Under the pieces are notes generated by a model. That model searched no databases. It was given only the letters and a program-made list of their open reading frames with translations, and was not told the DNA's origin. A stretch of 64,000 nucleotides of DNA, taken from NCBI RefSeq assembly GCF_030685535.1, contig NZ_CP131599.1:1364001-1428000 (forward strand), given 5' to 3'. The stretch is from Photobacterium leiognathi (GTDB lineage: Bacteria; Pseudomonadota; Gammaproteobacteria; Enterobacterales; Vibrionaceae). The first letter of the stretch is position 1, and each line of letters starts with the position of its first letter. Made by a program: the position numbers and the translations under genes. Positions 45,982 to 55,923 of the stretch are shown here, piece by piece.

Positions 45982-46782
45982 TTAACGAGTACTGTATTTT
46001 TGTGCACGTTGAGCAAGTAGACGTAACTCTTCCATCGCAGTTTCAAGCTCCATGCCCTGCTGCGAAGAAATTAATGATAGTTGCGTCGTTACACGATCAA
46101 GCTCAGTCATCGCTTGCTCGTTTTCCGTCAATACGGTGGAAATATGTTGCTGAGATTGTTGGTAGATCTCGACACGCTTTTGCAGCGCATCCATTTGTTG
46201 TTCAATAAGAGGAGATGATTCTACCGACGTTACTCGCTCGGCTTTTAAGCTCTGTATTTGTTGATTAATGTGCGCATAATCAATACCAGATAACGCTTTA
46301 GCGCTGACTACTACGGCTCGAAGATTATCGAGAGCACCAACAAAGACCGCTTCAGCCATCGTTAAATAACGTGAATACGCCAACTCATCTTTATTTAATT
46401 TGCTATCAAGCACATGCTGAAAGGCGGCAAACTTTCGGCTTAACTGCTCAAGCTGTTTTAACGCATCGGCTTGCTTGATCTCATTTAATGCCTGTTGTAG
46501 ATCAGCCAGTGCTTGTTCACGCTTTAGCAATAAAGAACGGTGATAATGTTCAACAATCTCTAACGCATGATGCTGATACTTAACTTGATATCCCCAACAT
46601 ATTTTCGCAAAACATACGGTGCCAGCAGTAAGGCTGATGCCCCAACTTAAAACACTGCCATCAAACAACACGCTATACACAGTTCCGACAACAGCAATCA
46701 CACCGCTATACAATACGCTCGGTGCTTGAATGCTTTTAGAAATAACCTGTTTTCTTATTGCTTCAGGTGAAAGAAGATCCAA
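45982..46782 (-). CDS. XpaC-like membrane coiled-coil protein, TelA partner
   Basis: The 266-residue protein has two membrane helices near the N-terminus (about 22-42 and 46-62), then a long helical/coiled-coil cytoplasmic part. Size, topology and position directly before telA fit the XpaC-like partner often encoded next to TelA. The start is TTG at 46782 behind a perfect AGGAG. Its role is unknown; it may anchor TelA to the membrane. Confidence 0.6.
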   Translation of the reverse strand: MDLLSPEAIRKQVISKSIQAPSVLYSGVIAVVGTVYSVLFDGSVLSWGISLTAGTVCFAKICWGYQVKYQHHALEIVEHYHRSLLLKREQALADLQQALNEIKQADALKQLEQLSRKFAAFQHVLDSKLNKDELAYSRYLTMAEAVFVGALDNLRAVVVSAKALSGIDYAHINQQIQSLKAERVTSVESSPLIEQQMDALQKRVEIYQQSQQHISTVLTENEQAMTELDRVTTQLSLISSQQGMELETAMEELRLLAQRAQKYSTR

Positions 46783-46793
46783 AATAACTCCTT

Positions 46794-48320
46794 TTAATAG
46801 GTCTCACTTAACAGTGCGATTTCCACTCGCATTAACCTATTGGCATAACGACGCTGACTTTCCCCGCTTAATCGCTCAAGCGGCTCCTTGCTACCTTTGC
46901 CTATTGCGTGGATACGGCTCGCTTCAAACCCCAACTCATTGACTAAATAATGTTTCACAGCTTTAGCTCGTTGCGCAGAAAGCTGCTCATTTAATGCTTT
47001 GTCACCACGTAAGCCAGTATGGCCTTCAACTAAAATCCTAAATTTAGGGTAATGCGTTAAGCTTTCAGCCGTTTGTTTAAGTTGTTTTTTTCCGTTTGCA
47101 GTCAGTTGATCACTACCACTTGAGAAAATGACAGGCCGTGTTTTTAAGGTGCCAATTTCAGACATGTGAGACCACTGAAGATCCGTTAATGCCTTGAACG
47201 ATAGTGATGTTGATAATTGCGGGTTTTCTTGCAGACCTAAGTTATTCAGTGTCTTTGCTACTGTTTGTATTGGTAGCGAGTTAATCAATCGATAAGGATC
47301 GTTATCAGGTAACCATTGCTCCGCTTTGCCAGAAGTATCGTTAATCACACCAATCGTGCTTTCAATCGTATCTATCAACAATTGCTGCTGACTAAACCAT
47401 CCCTGTGTATTACCTTTTAGCCCAACCCATTCCACACCATTAAGTAATTGCTTCACTTGTTGCTGTGGTAAATCCGTAACATTCTCTAGCTCGTTAACCA
47501 ATTCAGATGGATGATCACGATAATATTTCAGCACTTTAAAATAGGTTGCTAAAAGCGAATCTAACTGCTCGGGTTTATTTTTAATGAAGGTTTTATTAGC
47601 AAGTAATACATCTACAATTAAGTTTTTAGTCTCTGCTGTGCTGATAACTGTCGTGAAATTACCTTTAGCAAGTGCGGTTGATACATCCGGTTCCCACAAC
47701 ACCGCAACATCTAATTTTCCCTTTAGCAGTTGCTCTAACGCGTTACTTGAACCTGATGTGGGGATACGATCAATATGGCTTGCTTTAAAAACATCTAAGT
47801 CAAAATGCGAAGAAATAGCTCGAAGCAAAAACTCACTAGGCGAGTCTTGGGTATAACCTAACGATAAATCTTTCGCTTTTTTTAAGTCATTTATTGATTT
47901 AACTGCATCACTGTTAGCAACAATGACATCACCACCTTTTGATTCATCGATTACTGCTACAATGCTGGCAGGATAACGAAAATCATGCCCTGCCGTGATA
48001 TAAGCATCAACAGTAGCAACCGCTAAATCAAGCTCACCTGTTTCTAACCCTTTCATGCGCTTTAAATAGTCAGCACCATCATCAATACATGACAGACGGT
48101 AGCCTTCACGACGCATTAAACGACGCATCTCTTTAGAACAAAGTGGATAATAGCCAACCCAGTTATCAACCCCTATCGTAATATCCCCTTTTGTTCCTCG
48201 GGCATCAGAGGTATCGGCATATAAATGTTCATCAATATGCGGTTGCATAACTTTGTAGCCAATCAATGCCAATACACCAGCCACTAAGATAAAGAGAGCA
48301 ATTTTGCTGTGCTTTTGCAT
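46794..48320 (-). CDS. Membrane-anchored substrate-binding/OmpA fusion protein
   Basis: The 508-residue protein has an N-terminal signal anchor (about 7-25) and a NitT/TauT/NMT1-like substrate-binding domain (about 45-330: VDNWVGYYPLCSKEM, GELDLAVATVDAYI, KLDVAVLWEPDVSTAL). A C-terminal OmpA-like peptidoglycan-binding domain spans about 390-503 (EGHTGLRG, LNEQLSAQRAKAVKHYL, GKGSKEP, NRLMRVEI). The join of a solute receptor and murein-binding domain is unusual. It is paralogous in layout to the gene at 49121-50836. AGAGGAAAGG precedes the ATG. Confidence 0.85.
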   Translation of the reverse strand: MQKHSKIALFILVAGVLALIGYKVMQPHIDEHLYADTSDARGTKGDITIGVDNWVGYYPLCSKEMRRLMRREGYRLSCIDDGADYLKRMKGLETGELDLAVATVDAYITAGHDFRYPASIVAVIDESKGGDVIVANSDAVKSINDLKKAKDLSLGYTQDSPSEFLLRAISSHFDLDVFKASHIDRIPTSGSSNALEQLLKGKLDVAVLWEPDVSTALAKGNFTTVISTAETKNLIVDVLLANKTFIKNKPEQLDSLLATYFKVLKYYRDHPSELVNELENVTDLPQQQVKQLLNGVEWVGLKGNTQGWFSQQQLLIDTIESTIGVINDTSGKAEQWLPDNDPYRLINSLPIQTVAKTLNNLGLQENPQLSTSLSFKALTDLQWSHMSEIGTLKTRPVIFSSGSDQLTANGKKQLKQTAESLTHYPKFRILVEGHTGLRGDKALNEQLSAQRAKAVKHYLVNELGFEASRIHAIGKGSKEPLERLSGESQRRYANRLMRVEIALLSETY

Positions 48321-48337
48321 CCTTTCCTCTTTATGAC

Positions 48338-49111
48338 TTAATTAAAGCTAGAGACATCAAATTGCGCAGATTCAGCAAGCACACTCTGCAAACCTGCTAA
48401 TAACTTCTCAGGGTTATTGGCAGATTGGTAATAAGTGATCCCTTCCGCGTTCAGTGCATGTCGATTGCCGATACAAAAGCCAATAGTATGAATGGTCACA
48501 GGCGAGTTTTGATAAATACGGCTAATGGCAACTTCCGGCTCTTCACCTACACTCGCATCACCGTCAGTCACGATGACGACATTATATTCACCATAACCTA
48601 ATTGCTTTTCCGCCTGCTTTTCTAATGCGGTGTACCCAGATGTTAATGAGCTTTTTAGCGGTGTCGTCCCGCCTGCTTTCACGTCATAAATAGCTTGTTT
48701 TAATGTCGCACGATTATTGATACCTAATGGCACTCGTAGCGATGAATCAGCATTATCAAAGACATATAAACCAACATTCGCATCTTGTGGAATATCATTA
48801 ATAAAGGTTTGCATCGCTTCTTTAGCGGCAACAATTTTTCTCTGACCATTACCACAATTGGTATTATCCATCGAACCACTACCATCAAAGATCAATAAAT
48901 AGTTCGCCGCTAACCAGTTATCACTCGATGAGGTTTGAGTATTATTCAGCGTCGGCCAATTATTTTTTAATGCATCAAAACCATAACCAGTTGAGACAGC
49001 AAGCAAACTCGGTGCAGACACTAACTGTTGTGATGTCGGCTTATCTTTCATGCTCTTATTAATAAAGAACGCCGCTAATCCGACGCATATAAATAAAGTA
49101 AATTTATTCAT
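48338..49111 (-). CDS. Membrane-anchored von Willebrand factor A domain protein
   Basis: The 257-residue protein has an N-terminal membrane helix (about 4-18) and a vWA domain (about 70-245). The MIDAS metal site is intact: Asp76-x-Ser78-x-Ser80 (DGSGSMDN), a Thr in GGTTPLKSS and an Asp in VTDGDASVGEE. It is probably periplasmic or membrane-associated and mediates Mg-dependent contacts with partners. It is set between the two substrate-binding/OmpA fusions (gaps 9 and 17 bp). Confidence 0.88.
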   Translation of the reverse strand: MNKFTLFICVGLAAFFINKSMKDKPTSQQLVSAPSLLAVSTGYGFDALKNNWPTLNNTQTSSSDNWLAANYLLIFDGSGSMDNTNCGNGQRKIVAAKEAMQTFINDIPQDANVGLYVFDNADSSLRVPLGINNRATLKQAIYDVKAGGTTPLKSSLTSGYTALEKQAEKQLGYGEYNVVIVTDGDASVGEEPEVAISRIYQNSPVTIHTIGFCIGNRHALNAEGITYYQSANNPEKLLAGLQSVLAESAQFDVSSFN

Positions 49112-49120
49112 GACCAGCCC

Positions 49121-50836
49121 CTATAATGGTTGGAATACATCAGATTCAGCTTCAAGCTGAATAATTCGAAACACAACACGCATATTTGAACGCCATTCAG
49201 CTTCAGTTGCTGGCGCACAAGGATCGCCACCGCACATGCCTGTTTTAGGATTACCAAAACCGTGTCCAACAAGAGCAAACTGACTTGAATCAAGTGCTAC
49301 GCCTTGATCTGTTGCAAATATCAGGACACTTTCTTTTACGCTCTGCGCTCGTGACAGGCTGATATTGCGATTCGATTGCTTAATGCGGTTAAGCACCACA
49401 CCAGTTTCGCCTTTTTTCTTTGAGCGTAAGTATTTAAGCGGATCACTATGTCCTTCCACAGTGATCACAGCGCCACCATAAGTTGAAGCAAGCTCAATCA
49501 CTCGTAAGAACTCTGACTTATACAGTTGCGGATCAAATTTGTTTTGGTTCGGTTGGAAAGCAACTTCAAAAGAAAATAGCTCGCCATCTTCTAATGAATT
49601 CTGTTGCTGTTTTTTAGCAACGACCGAAGCAACACGTTCGCTGTTAAATCGTGATTTGTTACTGAATGCCACATCAGCCCCTAATTGAGAAAAATCCCAA
49701 TTGGCTAATAATGGCAGTTGCGTAGCTGATGTAAGCCCAAGCGTTTTTAGTGTGCTTTGTATTTCTTGGCTTACTTTAGTGATATTTCGTGGGTAGGCTT
49801 TATCGGTAAAAAGTTGTTTATTTGCATTAATGCCTAAATGCTCAGCATCTGCGTAAAGACCTTTCACATCTTCATGAGCGTCTGGGGAATCTAATAGTAA
49901 ATCTGCTGAATATGTCAGTAACGGTGTTACCTGCGCACTAGTGTTAGCGGTATTAGTGAATAATGTTTTTACTTCCGCTATTGCTGTATTTAACGCTTTT
50001 ACAAAATTCATCACTTCAGCACGATGACTTTTAAAGTAATCAGCACGAACAGCATACACATCTGCAATAACTCTGTTCGCTGTCTTTGTTGACATCAATA
50101 TTTTGGCGCCTTTCACCGAATCCTCAGCGCCCGTTCCCACCGTGCCGCCAGATGTTAACGCTAATGCATCCGGCAAAATAACAAATACCGCATCAACATC
50201 AACTTCGTATAAGGCACTAAATGGACTGTTGTCTGTACCTGTCAGATCTGGCAGCCATTTAATCGTGACATCTGAAGGTGTGAGTCCTGCATCTTTTAAT
50301 ACCGCTCCCATATAATCGACATGCGGTCCATAAGCTTGCAAGGCGATTGTTTTCCCTTTTAGATCGGCAACCGTACGAATATTTGGCTTCACTACTAACG
50401 CATCACCACCCGATGACCATGATAATTGATGAATTATCACAGGCTGTACAGCAGGTTTATTGGCAAGTAGATCCGACGCGGCATTAATCATGCCTAATGT
50501 GCCACGTAAGTAAGGAGTTTGACCTGATAAGTAATGAGAAAGCTGATCTGAGAATGTGTCATTACGCTTTAACGTATATTTCAAACCATAACTAGCAAAA
50601 AGAGAATCTGCTGAGGTTATCGCTTGGCTGCCATTAGCATAAATCGTATTAATATCAGCCCCCCATGTAATAACAGGTAGTGCATGGGGTTGATTTTTTA
50701 CCGAAGATACAGGGGTAGTGATCAACTGTTCTAGAGGAATGGGGTCTATATATTTAGGTTTAGCAACAACATGTGTTGATGTAGCAAACACTATTAGCGC
50801 AGCAAAATAGCTAGCATATCTCTTCATCAATCCCAT
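49121..50836 (-). CDS. Secreted substrate-binding/OmpA fusion protein
   Basis: The 571-residue protein has a signal peptide ending ...THVVA-KP and a substrate-binding domain (about 50-365, TVADLKGKTIALQAYGPH, VDVDAVFVILPDAL). A long C-terminal OmpA-like domain spans about 420-560 (VITVEGHSDPL, NRNISLSRAQSVKESV, GHGFGNPK, NMRVVFRI). It is the first gene of a six-gene operon; GAGGGAT stands before the ATG. It resembles the downstream fusion in design, but a clear signal peptide suggests that it is freed from the inner membrane. Confidence 0.85.
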   Translation of the reverse strand: MGLMKRYASYFAALIVFATSTHVVAKPKYIDPIPLEQLITTPVSSVKNQPHALPVITWGADINTIYANGSQAITSADSLFASYGLKYTLKRNDTFSDQLSHYLSGQTPYLRGTLGMINAASDLLANKPAVQPVIIHQLSWSSGGDALVVKPNIRTVADLKGKTIALQAYGPHVDYMGAVLKDAGLTPSDVTIKWLPDLTGTDNSPFSALYEVDVDAVFVILPDALALTSGGTVGTGAEDSVKGAKILMSTKTANRVIADVYAVRADYFKSHRAEVMNFVKALNTAIAEVKTLFTNTANTSAQVTPLLTYSADLLLDSPDAHEDVKGLYADAEHLGINANKQLFTDKAYPRNITKVSQEIQSTLKTLGLTSATQLPLLANWDFSQLGADVAFSNKSRFNSERVASVVAKKQQQNSLEDGELFSFEVAFQPNQNKFDPQLYKSEFLRVIELASTYGGAVITVEGHSDPLKYLRSKKKGETGVVLNRIKQSNRNISLSRAQSVKESVLIFATDQGVALDSSQFALVGHGFGNPKTGMCGGDPCAPATEAEWRSNMRVVFRIIQLEAESDVFQPL

Positions 50837-51257
50837 TTTTATCCCTCATAACAGCTAATCAAATGCACAACGTCCTTTTGAGTAGCAGATACGATACCGA
50901 ATAAAAAATAACCTTCAGGTATGTAGCACGAGAATAATGTTAAATTGCGATTGATTTCATAGTAATTAAATGAATCTTTTTATCATTTTCATAAATATTC
51001 AAGAAAAGACGCCAATATAGCTATTAAAACCATAAAAACAGTCAGTTTATTCAAATTAAATGCCCTATTTCGCTAGAAATGTAAAAGCACAGTCCGAGTA
51101 ATGTTAGCTTAACGTCAAACCAAACTGTTCAATAAAACACCTTACAAAACACTGACATTCACCACCTGAATACATCATATTCTCCTCATCGCAGTCAGTG
51201 ATGCCCAAGAGTTAGAGTATTAACTCCTGGGTACAAATATGAATAATAAAGGAAATT
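50837..51257. other. Divergent promoter region, envelope operon / OM barrel
   Basis: This is 421 bp without coding signs. A hairpin lies near the right end at 51204-51231 (CCCAAGAGTTA with TTAACTCCTGGG), probably in the 5' leader of the barrel mRNA. Promoters for both sides must lie here. Confidence 0.5.
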
Positions 51258-51821
51258 ATGATGAAAAAGATTCTATTACCATTAGCACTTGTTCTTACAA
51301 CAGCATCTGGTGCAGCACTTGCCGATCAGACTGGTCCATACGTAGGTGCAAGCCTTGGTAATGCAACAACGGATCTTAAAGCAGATAATTGGGATTATAA
51401 CTACGACGAAAATGTTGTTGCATACGGCCTATACGGTGGTTACAATTTCACTGAAAACCTTGGTCTTGAAGCAACACTAGGCCAAACTGGTGAAAAAGAT
51501 AATATTAAGAAAGGTTACGCGACTCTGACTCCTCGCGTAATGATGCCACTTAACGATCAGTTCTCTCTATTTGCTAAAGCGGGTGTTGCTTACGTAGCGG
51601 CAGACGGTAACTGGCAAGATATTGAGAGAGCTCACATTGATGTTGATGGTTGGGGCTGGACAGCAGGCGCAGGTGTTAACTTCGCAGTTGCTGAACACGT
51701 AGACGTACGCGCAGGTATCGACTACCTATCTACAGATCTAAAGAACGCTGATAACGATAAAGATTTAAACCTAGATTCAGAAACAACAATGTACTACGTT
51801 GGTGTTAACTACAACTTCTAA
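51258..51821 (+). CDS. Small outer-membrane beta-barrel protein
   Basis: The 187-residue protein has a signal peptide (MMKKILLPLALVLTTASGAALA) and an eight-strand barrel of the OMP_b-brl type: GPYVGASLGN, YGLYGGYNF, ATLTPRVMMPL, FSLFAKAGVAYVA, WTAGAGVNFAV, and a final YYVGVNYNF ending in Phe. It is a single gene with AGGA before ATG and a terminator. Role: porin-like or structural; not determined. Confidence 0.88.
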   Translation: MMKKILLPLALVLTTASGAALADQTGPYVGASLGNATTDLKADNWDYNYDENVVAYGLYGGYNFTENLGLEATLGQTGEKDNIKKGYATLTPRVMMPLNDQFSLFAKAGVAYVAADGNWQDIERAHIDVDGWGWTAGAGVNFAVAEHVDVRAGIDYLSTDLKNADNDKDLNLDSETTMYYVGVNYNF

Positions 51822-51842
51822 TCAATTAGTTGTAACTAAAGA

Positions 51843-51875
51843 TAAGCCATTAGCGAGAGCTAGTGGCTTTTTATT
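51843..51875 (+). terminator. Terminator of the small OM barrel gene
   Basis: AGCCATTAGC pairs with GCTAGTGGCT (one mismatch) around GA, with T's following. Confidence 0.75.
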
Positions 51876-52289
51876 ATATTATATACCCTCTCTTTGTATC
51901 CCCTTTATCCAACACTTCGTGCATTTTGCTTTTCTTTTAACCAATCCTAATAGCAATAATGAACATTTGATCAAAAAAAGGATCATATGTTCACAAATAA
52001 AAACAACTCAGATAATAATAAAAAGCAATTAAACACTACTAAGTAACGATAATCACAGTTTTTATGAGATCTAAACGTGATTTATTCGCATTTTGAATTG
52101 ACAAAAAACCTTAAAAAGACAATTATCGATTTATCAAATGCTCTCACACAAACCATCCGCTCATTAGGCGTGTAAAAGGTTCTGTATGAAGACGTTAAGA
52201 ATAAGTAATAATTCTTTTGAGCATGACAGCATTTCACGTTATAAATAGTGGCTGGCATGGCATAAGCCCTATAAACAAGGTCAATAGAT
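51876..52289. other. Promoter region upstream of tal
   Basis: About 410 bp of AT-rich DNA. I saw no ORF or known RNA; the promoter for tal-tkt must be here. Confidence 0.4.
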
Positions 52290-53240
52290 ATGAGCACAAA
52301 ATTAGAACAGCTACGCGCACTAACAACTGTTGTTGCAGATACTGGTGACATTAAAGACATCACAAAATACCAACCAGAAGATGCGACGACTAACCCTTCA
52401 TTGATCTTAAAAGCAGCGCAAATCGCTGAATACGCACCTTTAATCGAAGCTTCAATTGCTTACGCAAAAGCACAAAGCAGTGATAAAGCACAACAAGTTC
52501 AAGACACTTGTGACATGCTTGCTGTAAACATCGGTAAAGAAATCCTAAACGTAGTACCTGGTCGTATTTCTACAGAAGTAGACGCACGTCTTTCTTACGA
52601 CACTGAAGGTAGCGTGGCAAAAGCTCGTCAGCTAATCAAAATGTACAACGATGCAGGTATCAGCAACGATCGTATCCTGATCAAGCTAGCTTCTACTTGG
52701 GAAGGTATCCGTGCGGCAGAAATCCTAGAGAAAGAAGGCATCAACTGTAACCTAACGCTTCTATTCTCATTTGCTCAAGCACGTGCATGTGCTGAAGCAG
52801 GTGTTTACCTAATTTCTCCATTCGTTGGTCGTATTATGGACTGGTACAAGGCGAAAGAAGGCCGTGATTTTGCACCACAAGAAGATCCAGGTGTGATTTC
52901 TGTAACGAATATCTATAACTACTACAAAGAACACGGTTACAATACCGTGGTTATGGGCGCAAGTTTCCGTAACACTGGTGAAATTCTAGAATTAGCAGGT
53001 TGTGACCGCTTAACTATCAGCCCACAACTACTTCAAGAGCTAGAAGAAGCGCAAGGTGAAGTTGTTGAGAAACTAAAAGCAGCAACGGAACTGAAAGATC
53101 GTCCAGCAGCTATGACTCATGCTGAGTTCCTATGGGAGCACAACCAAGATGCAATGGCTGTTGAAAAACTAGCTGAAGGTATTCGTAATTTCGCGATTGA
53201 TCAGGGCAAACTAGAAGCAATGATCGCTGAGCGTCTGTAA
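52290..53240 (+). CDS. tal: Transaldolase
   Basis: The 316-residue cytoplasmic enzyme is a class I transaldolase: [25 protein letters not shown], the Schiff-base Lys in [13 protein letters not shown], and [18 protein letters not shown]. It transfers dihydroxyacetone units between sugar phosphates in the non-oxidative pentose pathway. It is the first gene of tal-tkt, with an 81-bp gap. Confidence 0.97.
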   Translation: MSTKLEQLRALTTVVADTGDIKDITKYQPEDATTNPSLILKAAQIAEYAPLIEASIAYAKAQSSDKAQQVQDTCDMLAVNIGKEILNVVPGRISTEVDARLSYDTEGSVAKARQLIKMYNDAGISNDRILIKLASTWEGIRAAEILEKEGINCNLTLLFSFAQARACAEAGVYLISPFVGRIMDWYKAKEGRDFAPQEDPGVISVTNIYNYYKEHGYNTVVMGASFRNTGEILELAGCDRLTISPQLLQELEEAQGEVVEKLKAATELKDRPAAMTHAEFLWEHNQDAMAVEKLAEGIRNFAIDQGKLEAMIAERL

Positions 53241-53321
53241 TTACAGAAATAACTATTTCAGAAAGCGGCCTTAAATGCCGCTTTCTTAAGTTTAAAATTC
53301 AAATATTTTGGTGGAAACACT

Positions 53322-55316
53322 ATGGAACATAAAATGTTAGCGAATGCTATTCGTGCGCTAAGCATGGATGGTGTACAACAAGCAAATTCTGGTCACCCTG
53401 GCGCACCTATGGGTATGGCTGATATCGCTGAAGTACTTTGGCGTGGTCACATGAACCACAACCCACAAAACCCACAGTGGGCTGATCGCGACCGTTTTGT
53501 ACTATCAAACGGCCACGGTTCAATGCTTATCTATTCGCTACTTCACCTAACAGGTTACGATCTATCTATCGATGATCTGAAGAACTTCCGTCAACTTCAC
53601 TCTAAAACACCAGGTCACCCAGAGTACGGTTACGCGCCAGGTGTTGAAACGACGACTGGTCCTCTAGGTCAAGGTATCACTAACGCGGTAGGTATGGCGA
53701 TTGCTGAAAAAGCAATGGCTGCACAATTTAACCGTGAAGGTCATGACGTTGTTAACCACCACACTTACGCTTTCCTAGGCGACGGCTGTCTAATGGAAGG
53801 TATCTCTCACGAAGCATGTTCACTTGCAGGTACTTTAGGTCTTGGCAAACTGATCGCTTTCTGGGATGACAACGGTATTTCTATCGATGGTCACGTTGAA
53901 GGTTGGTTCACTGATAACACACCTGAGCGTTTTGAATCTTACGGCTGGCACGTAATTCCTGCTGTTGATGGTCACGATGCAGCAGCAATCAACGCAGCAA
54001 TCGAAGCAGCAAAAGCTGAAACAGACAAGCCTACGCTAATTTGTTGTAAAACAATCATCGGTTTTGGTTCTCCTAACAAATCAGGTTCTCACGACTGTCA
54101 CGGTGCTCCACTAGGCGCTGATGAAATTAAAGCAGCACGTGAATTCCTAGGTTGGACTTACGGCGCATTTGAAATCCCAGCAGAAATTTACGCTGAGTGG
54201 GATGCAAAAGAAGCAGGTAAAGTGAAAGAAGCAGCATGGGATGAGAAATTTGCAGCATACGCAGCAGCTCACCCTGAACTAGCAGCAGAATTCAAGCGTC
54301 GTATGAACGGCGAACTACCAGCGAACTGGGATCAAGTAACATCTGAAATCATTGCTGATCTTCAAGCTAACCCAGCAAACATCGCTTCTCGTAAAGCATC
54401 TCAAAACGCACTAGAAGCATTTGGTAAGCTACTACCTGAATTTATGGGTGGTTCTGCTGACCTTGCGCCTTCTAACCTAACCATGTGGTCTGGCTCTAAG
54501 TCAATCACACCAACAGATGCATCAGGCAACTACATTCACTACGGTGTACGTGAATTTGGTATGACTGCAATCATCAACGGTATCGCACTACACGGTGGTT
54601 TCGTTCCTTACGGTGCAACATTCCTAATGTTCATGGAATACGCACGTAACGCAATGCGCATGGCTGCGCTAATGAAAGTGCAGAACATCCAAGTTTACAC
54701 GCACGACTCAATCGGTCTTGGTGAAGATGGTCCTACGCACCAACCTGTAGAGCAAATTGCTTCTCTACGTCTAACACCAAACATGAGCACATGGCGTCCA
54801 TGTGACCAAGTTGAATCAGCAGTAGCTTGGAAATACGCTATCGAGCGTAAAGATGGTCCTACATCGCTAATCTTCTCTCGTCAGAACCTAACGCAACAAG
54901 ATCGTGATGCAGCACAAGTAGCTAACATCGCGAAAGGTGGTTACGTTCTTAAAGATTGTGAAGGTAAGCCAGAGCTAATTCTTATTGCAACAGGTTCTGA
55001 AGTAGGTATCGCAGCAGAAGCTTACGCACAGCTAACAGCTGAAGGCCGTAAAGTTCGTCTAGTATCTATGCCAGCAACAGACCTATTCGACAAGCAAGAC
55101 GCAGCTTACCGTGAAAGCGTACTACCTTCTGACGTAACCGCACGTGTTGCTGTTGAAGCTGGTATTGCTGATTACTGGTACAAGTATGTTGGTTTTGATG
55201 GTCGTATCATCGGTATGACATCATTTGGTGAATCAGCACCTGCTGAAGAACTATTCAAAATGTTTGGTTTTACAACTGAAAACGTTGTAAACACAGCAAA
55301 AGAATTACTAGCATAA
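53322..55316 (+). CDS. tkt: Transketolase
   Basis: The 664-residue thiamine-diphosphate enzyme has the full bacterial transketolase layout: [16 protein letters not shown] near residue 25, [11 protein letters not shown], the ThDP motif GDGCLMEG...(WDDNGIS) at about 155-190, and the C-terminal [14 protein letters not shown]. It exchanges two-carbon units with Tal in the pentose phosphate pathway. Same operon as tal, followed by a strong terminator. Confidence 0.97.
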   Translation: MEHKMLANAIRALSMDGVQQANSGHPGAPMGMADIAEVLWRGHMNHNPQNPQWADRDRFVLSNGHGSMLIYSLLHLTGYDLSIDDLKNFRQLHSKTPGHPEYGYAPGVETTTGPLGQGITNAVGMAIAEKAMAAQFNREGHDVVNHHTYAFLGDGCLMEGISHEACSLAGTLGLGKLIAFWDDNGISIDGHVEGWFTDNTPERFESYGWHVIPAVDGHDAAAINAAIEAAKAETDKPTLICCKTIIGFGSPNKSGSHDCHGAPLGADEIKAAREFLGWTYGAFEIPAEIYAEWDAKEAGKVKEAAWDEKFAAYAAAHPELAAEFKRRMNGELPANWDQVTSEIIADLQANPANIASRKASQNALEAFGKLLPEFMGGSADLAPSNLTMWSGSKSITPTDASGNYIHYGVREFGMTAIINGIALHGGFVPYGATFLMFMEYARNAMRMAALMKVQNIQVYTHDSIGLGEDGPTHQPVEQIASLRLTPNMSTWRPCDQVESAVAWKYAIERKDGPTSLIFSRQNLTQQDRDAAQVANIAKGGYVLKDCEGKPELILIATGSEVGIAAEAYAQLTAEGRKVRLVSMPATDLFDKQDAAYRESVLPSDVTARVAVEAGIADYWYKYVGFDGRIIGMTSFGESAPAEELFKMFGFTTENVVNTAKELLA

Positions 55317-55332
55317 TATTGCCTTTAATAAT

Positions 55333-55363
55333 AAAAAGCCGAGCTAAATAGCTCGGCTTTTTC
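55333..55363 (+). terminator. Terminator of tal-tkt
   Basis: AGCCGAGCT pairs perfectly with AGCTCGGCT around AAAT, with A-run before and T-run after. Confidence 0.95.
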
Positions 55364-55405
55364 TTTTCTATCAAAAAATTACCACTCGAAATGTTACATT
55401 TTTAA

Positions 55406-55618
55406 TTATTGTTTACATACATTCACGTGAAGTAACTCTTCTCCATTTACTTCAAAACGCAGCTTTAAATGCCCTTCATCAGACAAATCTTTGATTAATT
55501 TAATCCCTTAACCAGCAAAACGCTGACTAATTAATTCGTGTATATCATTGATTAAATTAACTTTATCTTCACTAGATAAGACTGATTGTGATGATGATTT
55601 ATAAGTATTAAAAAACAT
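55406..55618 (-). pseudogene. Small gene interrupted by an in-frame TAA
   Basis: Read on minus from ATG 55618 (AGAG upstream), 71 codons run to a stop at 55406-55408. They are uninterrupted except for a TAA at codon 37 (55508-55510). The flanking halves look coding: SSEDKVNLINDIHELISQRF then GIKLIKDLSDEGHLKLRFEV, VNGEELLHV. A single C-to-T change in CAA would give the stop. The intact product would have 70 residues. Family not recognised. Confidence 0.55.
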
Positions 55619-55923
55619 AAACTAAGCTCTAAATAAACTTTAATTCACCATAGATAAAAAAACTCATCTATTCCATCTTTAATTTTATAAATTATGTAAA
55701 TATTGATTACTTGATTAAAACGGTTAGTTAAATATCAAAAATGGAATATTAATCTAAAGGAAAGCTTTAATTAATATACCTATTTTTTCATATCAGCAAT
55801 TACCAAAAATAAAAAGTTTGATCATTAAAAATGTCTATTGTTGATAATAAAAATAAGCGTAAATTAAATCGCATAGACAGACACCAACTTATTTTTTAAC
55901 GCTGTTTATCAAAGGATTTAGAT
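55619..55923. other. AT-rich gap upstream of the His-rich gene
   Basis: This is 305 bp with no convincing gene. A 22-codon ORF at 55831-55899 has no ribosome-binding site. AAGGA lies just before the next ATG. Confidence 0.4.

Noticed and set aside
45972..46046. N-terminal extension of TelA from an in-frame TTG
   Set aside because: It would overlap the XpaC-like gene by 65 bp and adds residues without similarity; the ATG at 45971 has a good AGGAT.
52082..52363. 93-codon minus-strand ORF across the tal start
   Set aside because: Antisense to tal and AT-rich, no ribosome-binding site.
55831..55899. 22-codon possible leader peptide before the His-rich gene
   Set aside because: No Shine-Dalgarno, no attenuator hairpin beside it, and it is short enough for chance.
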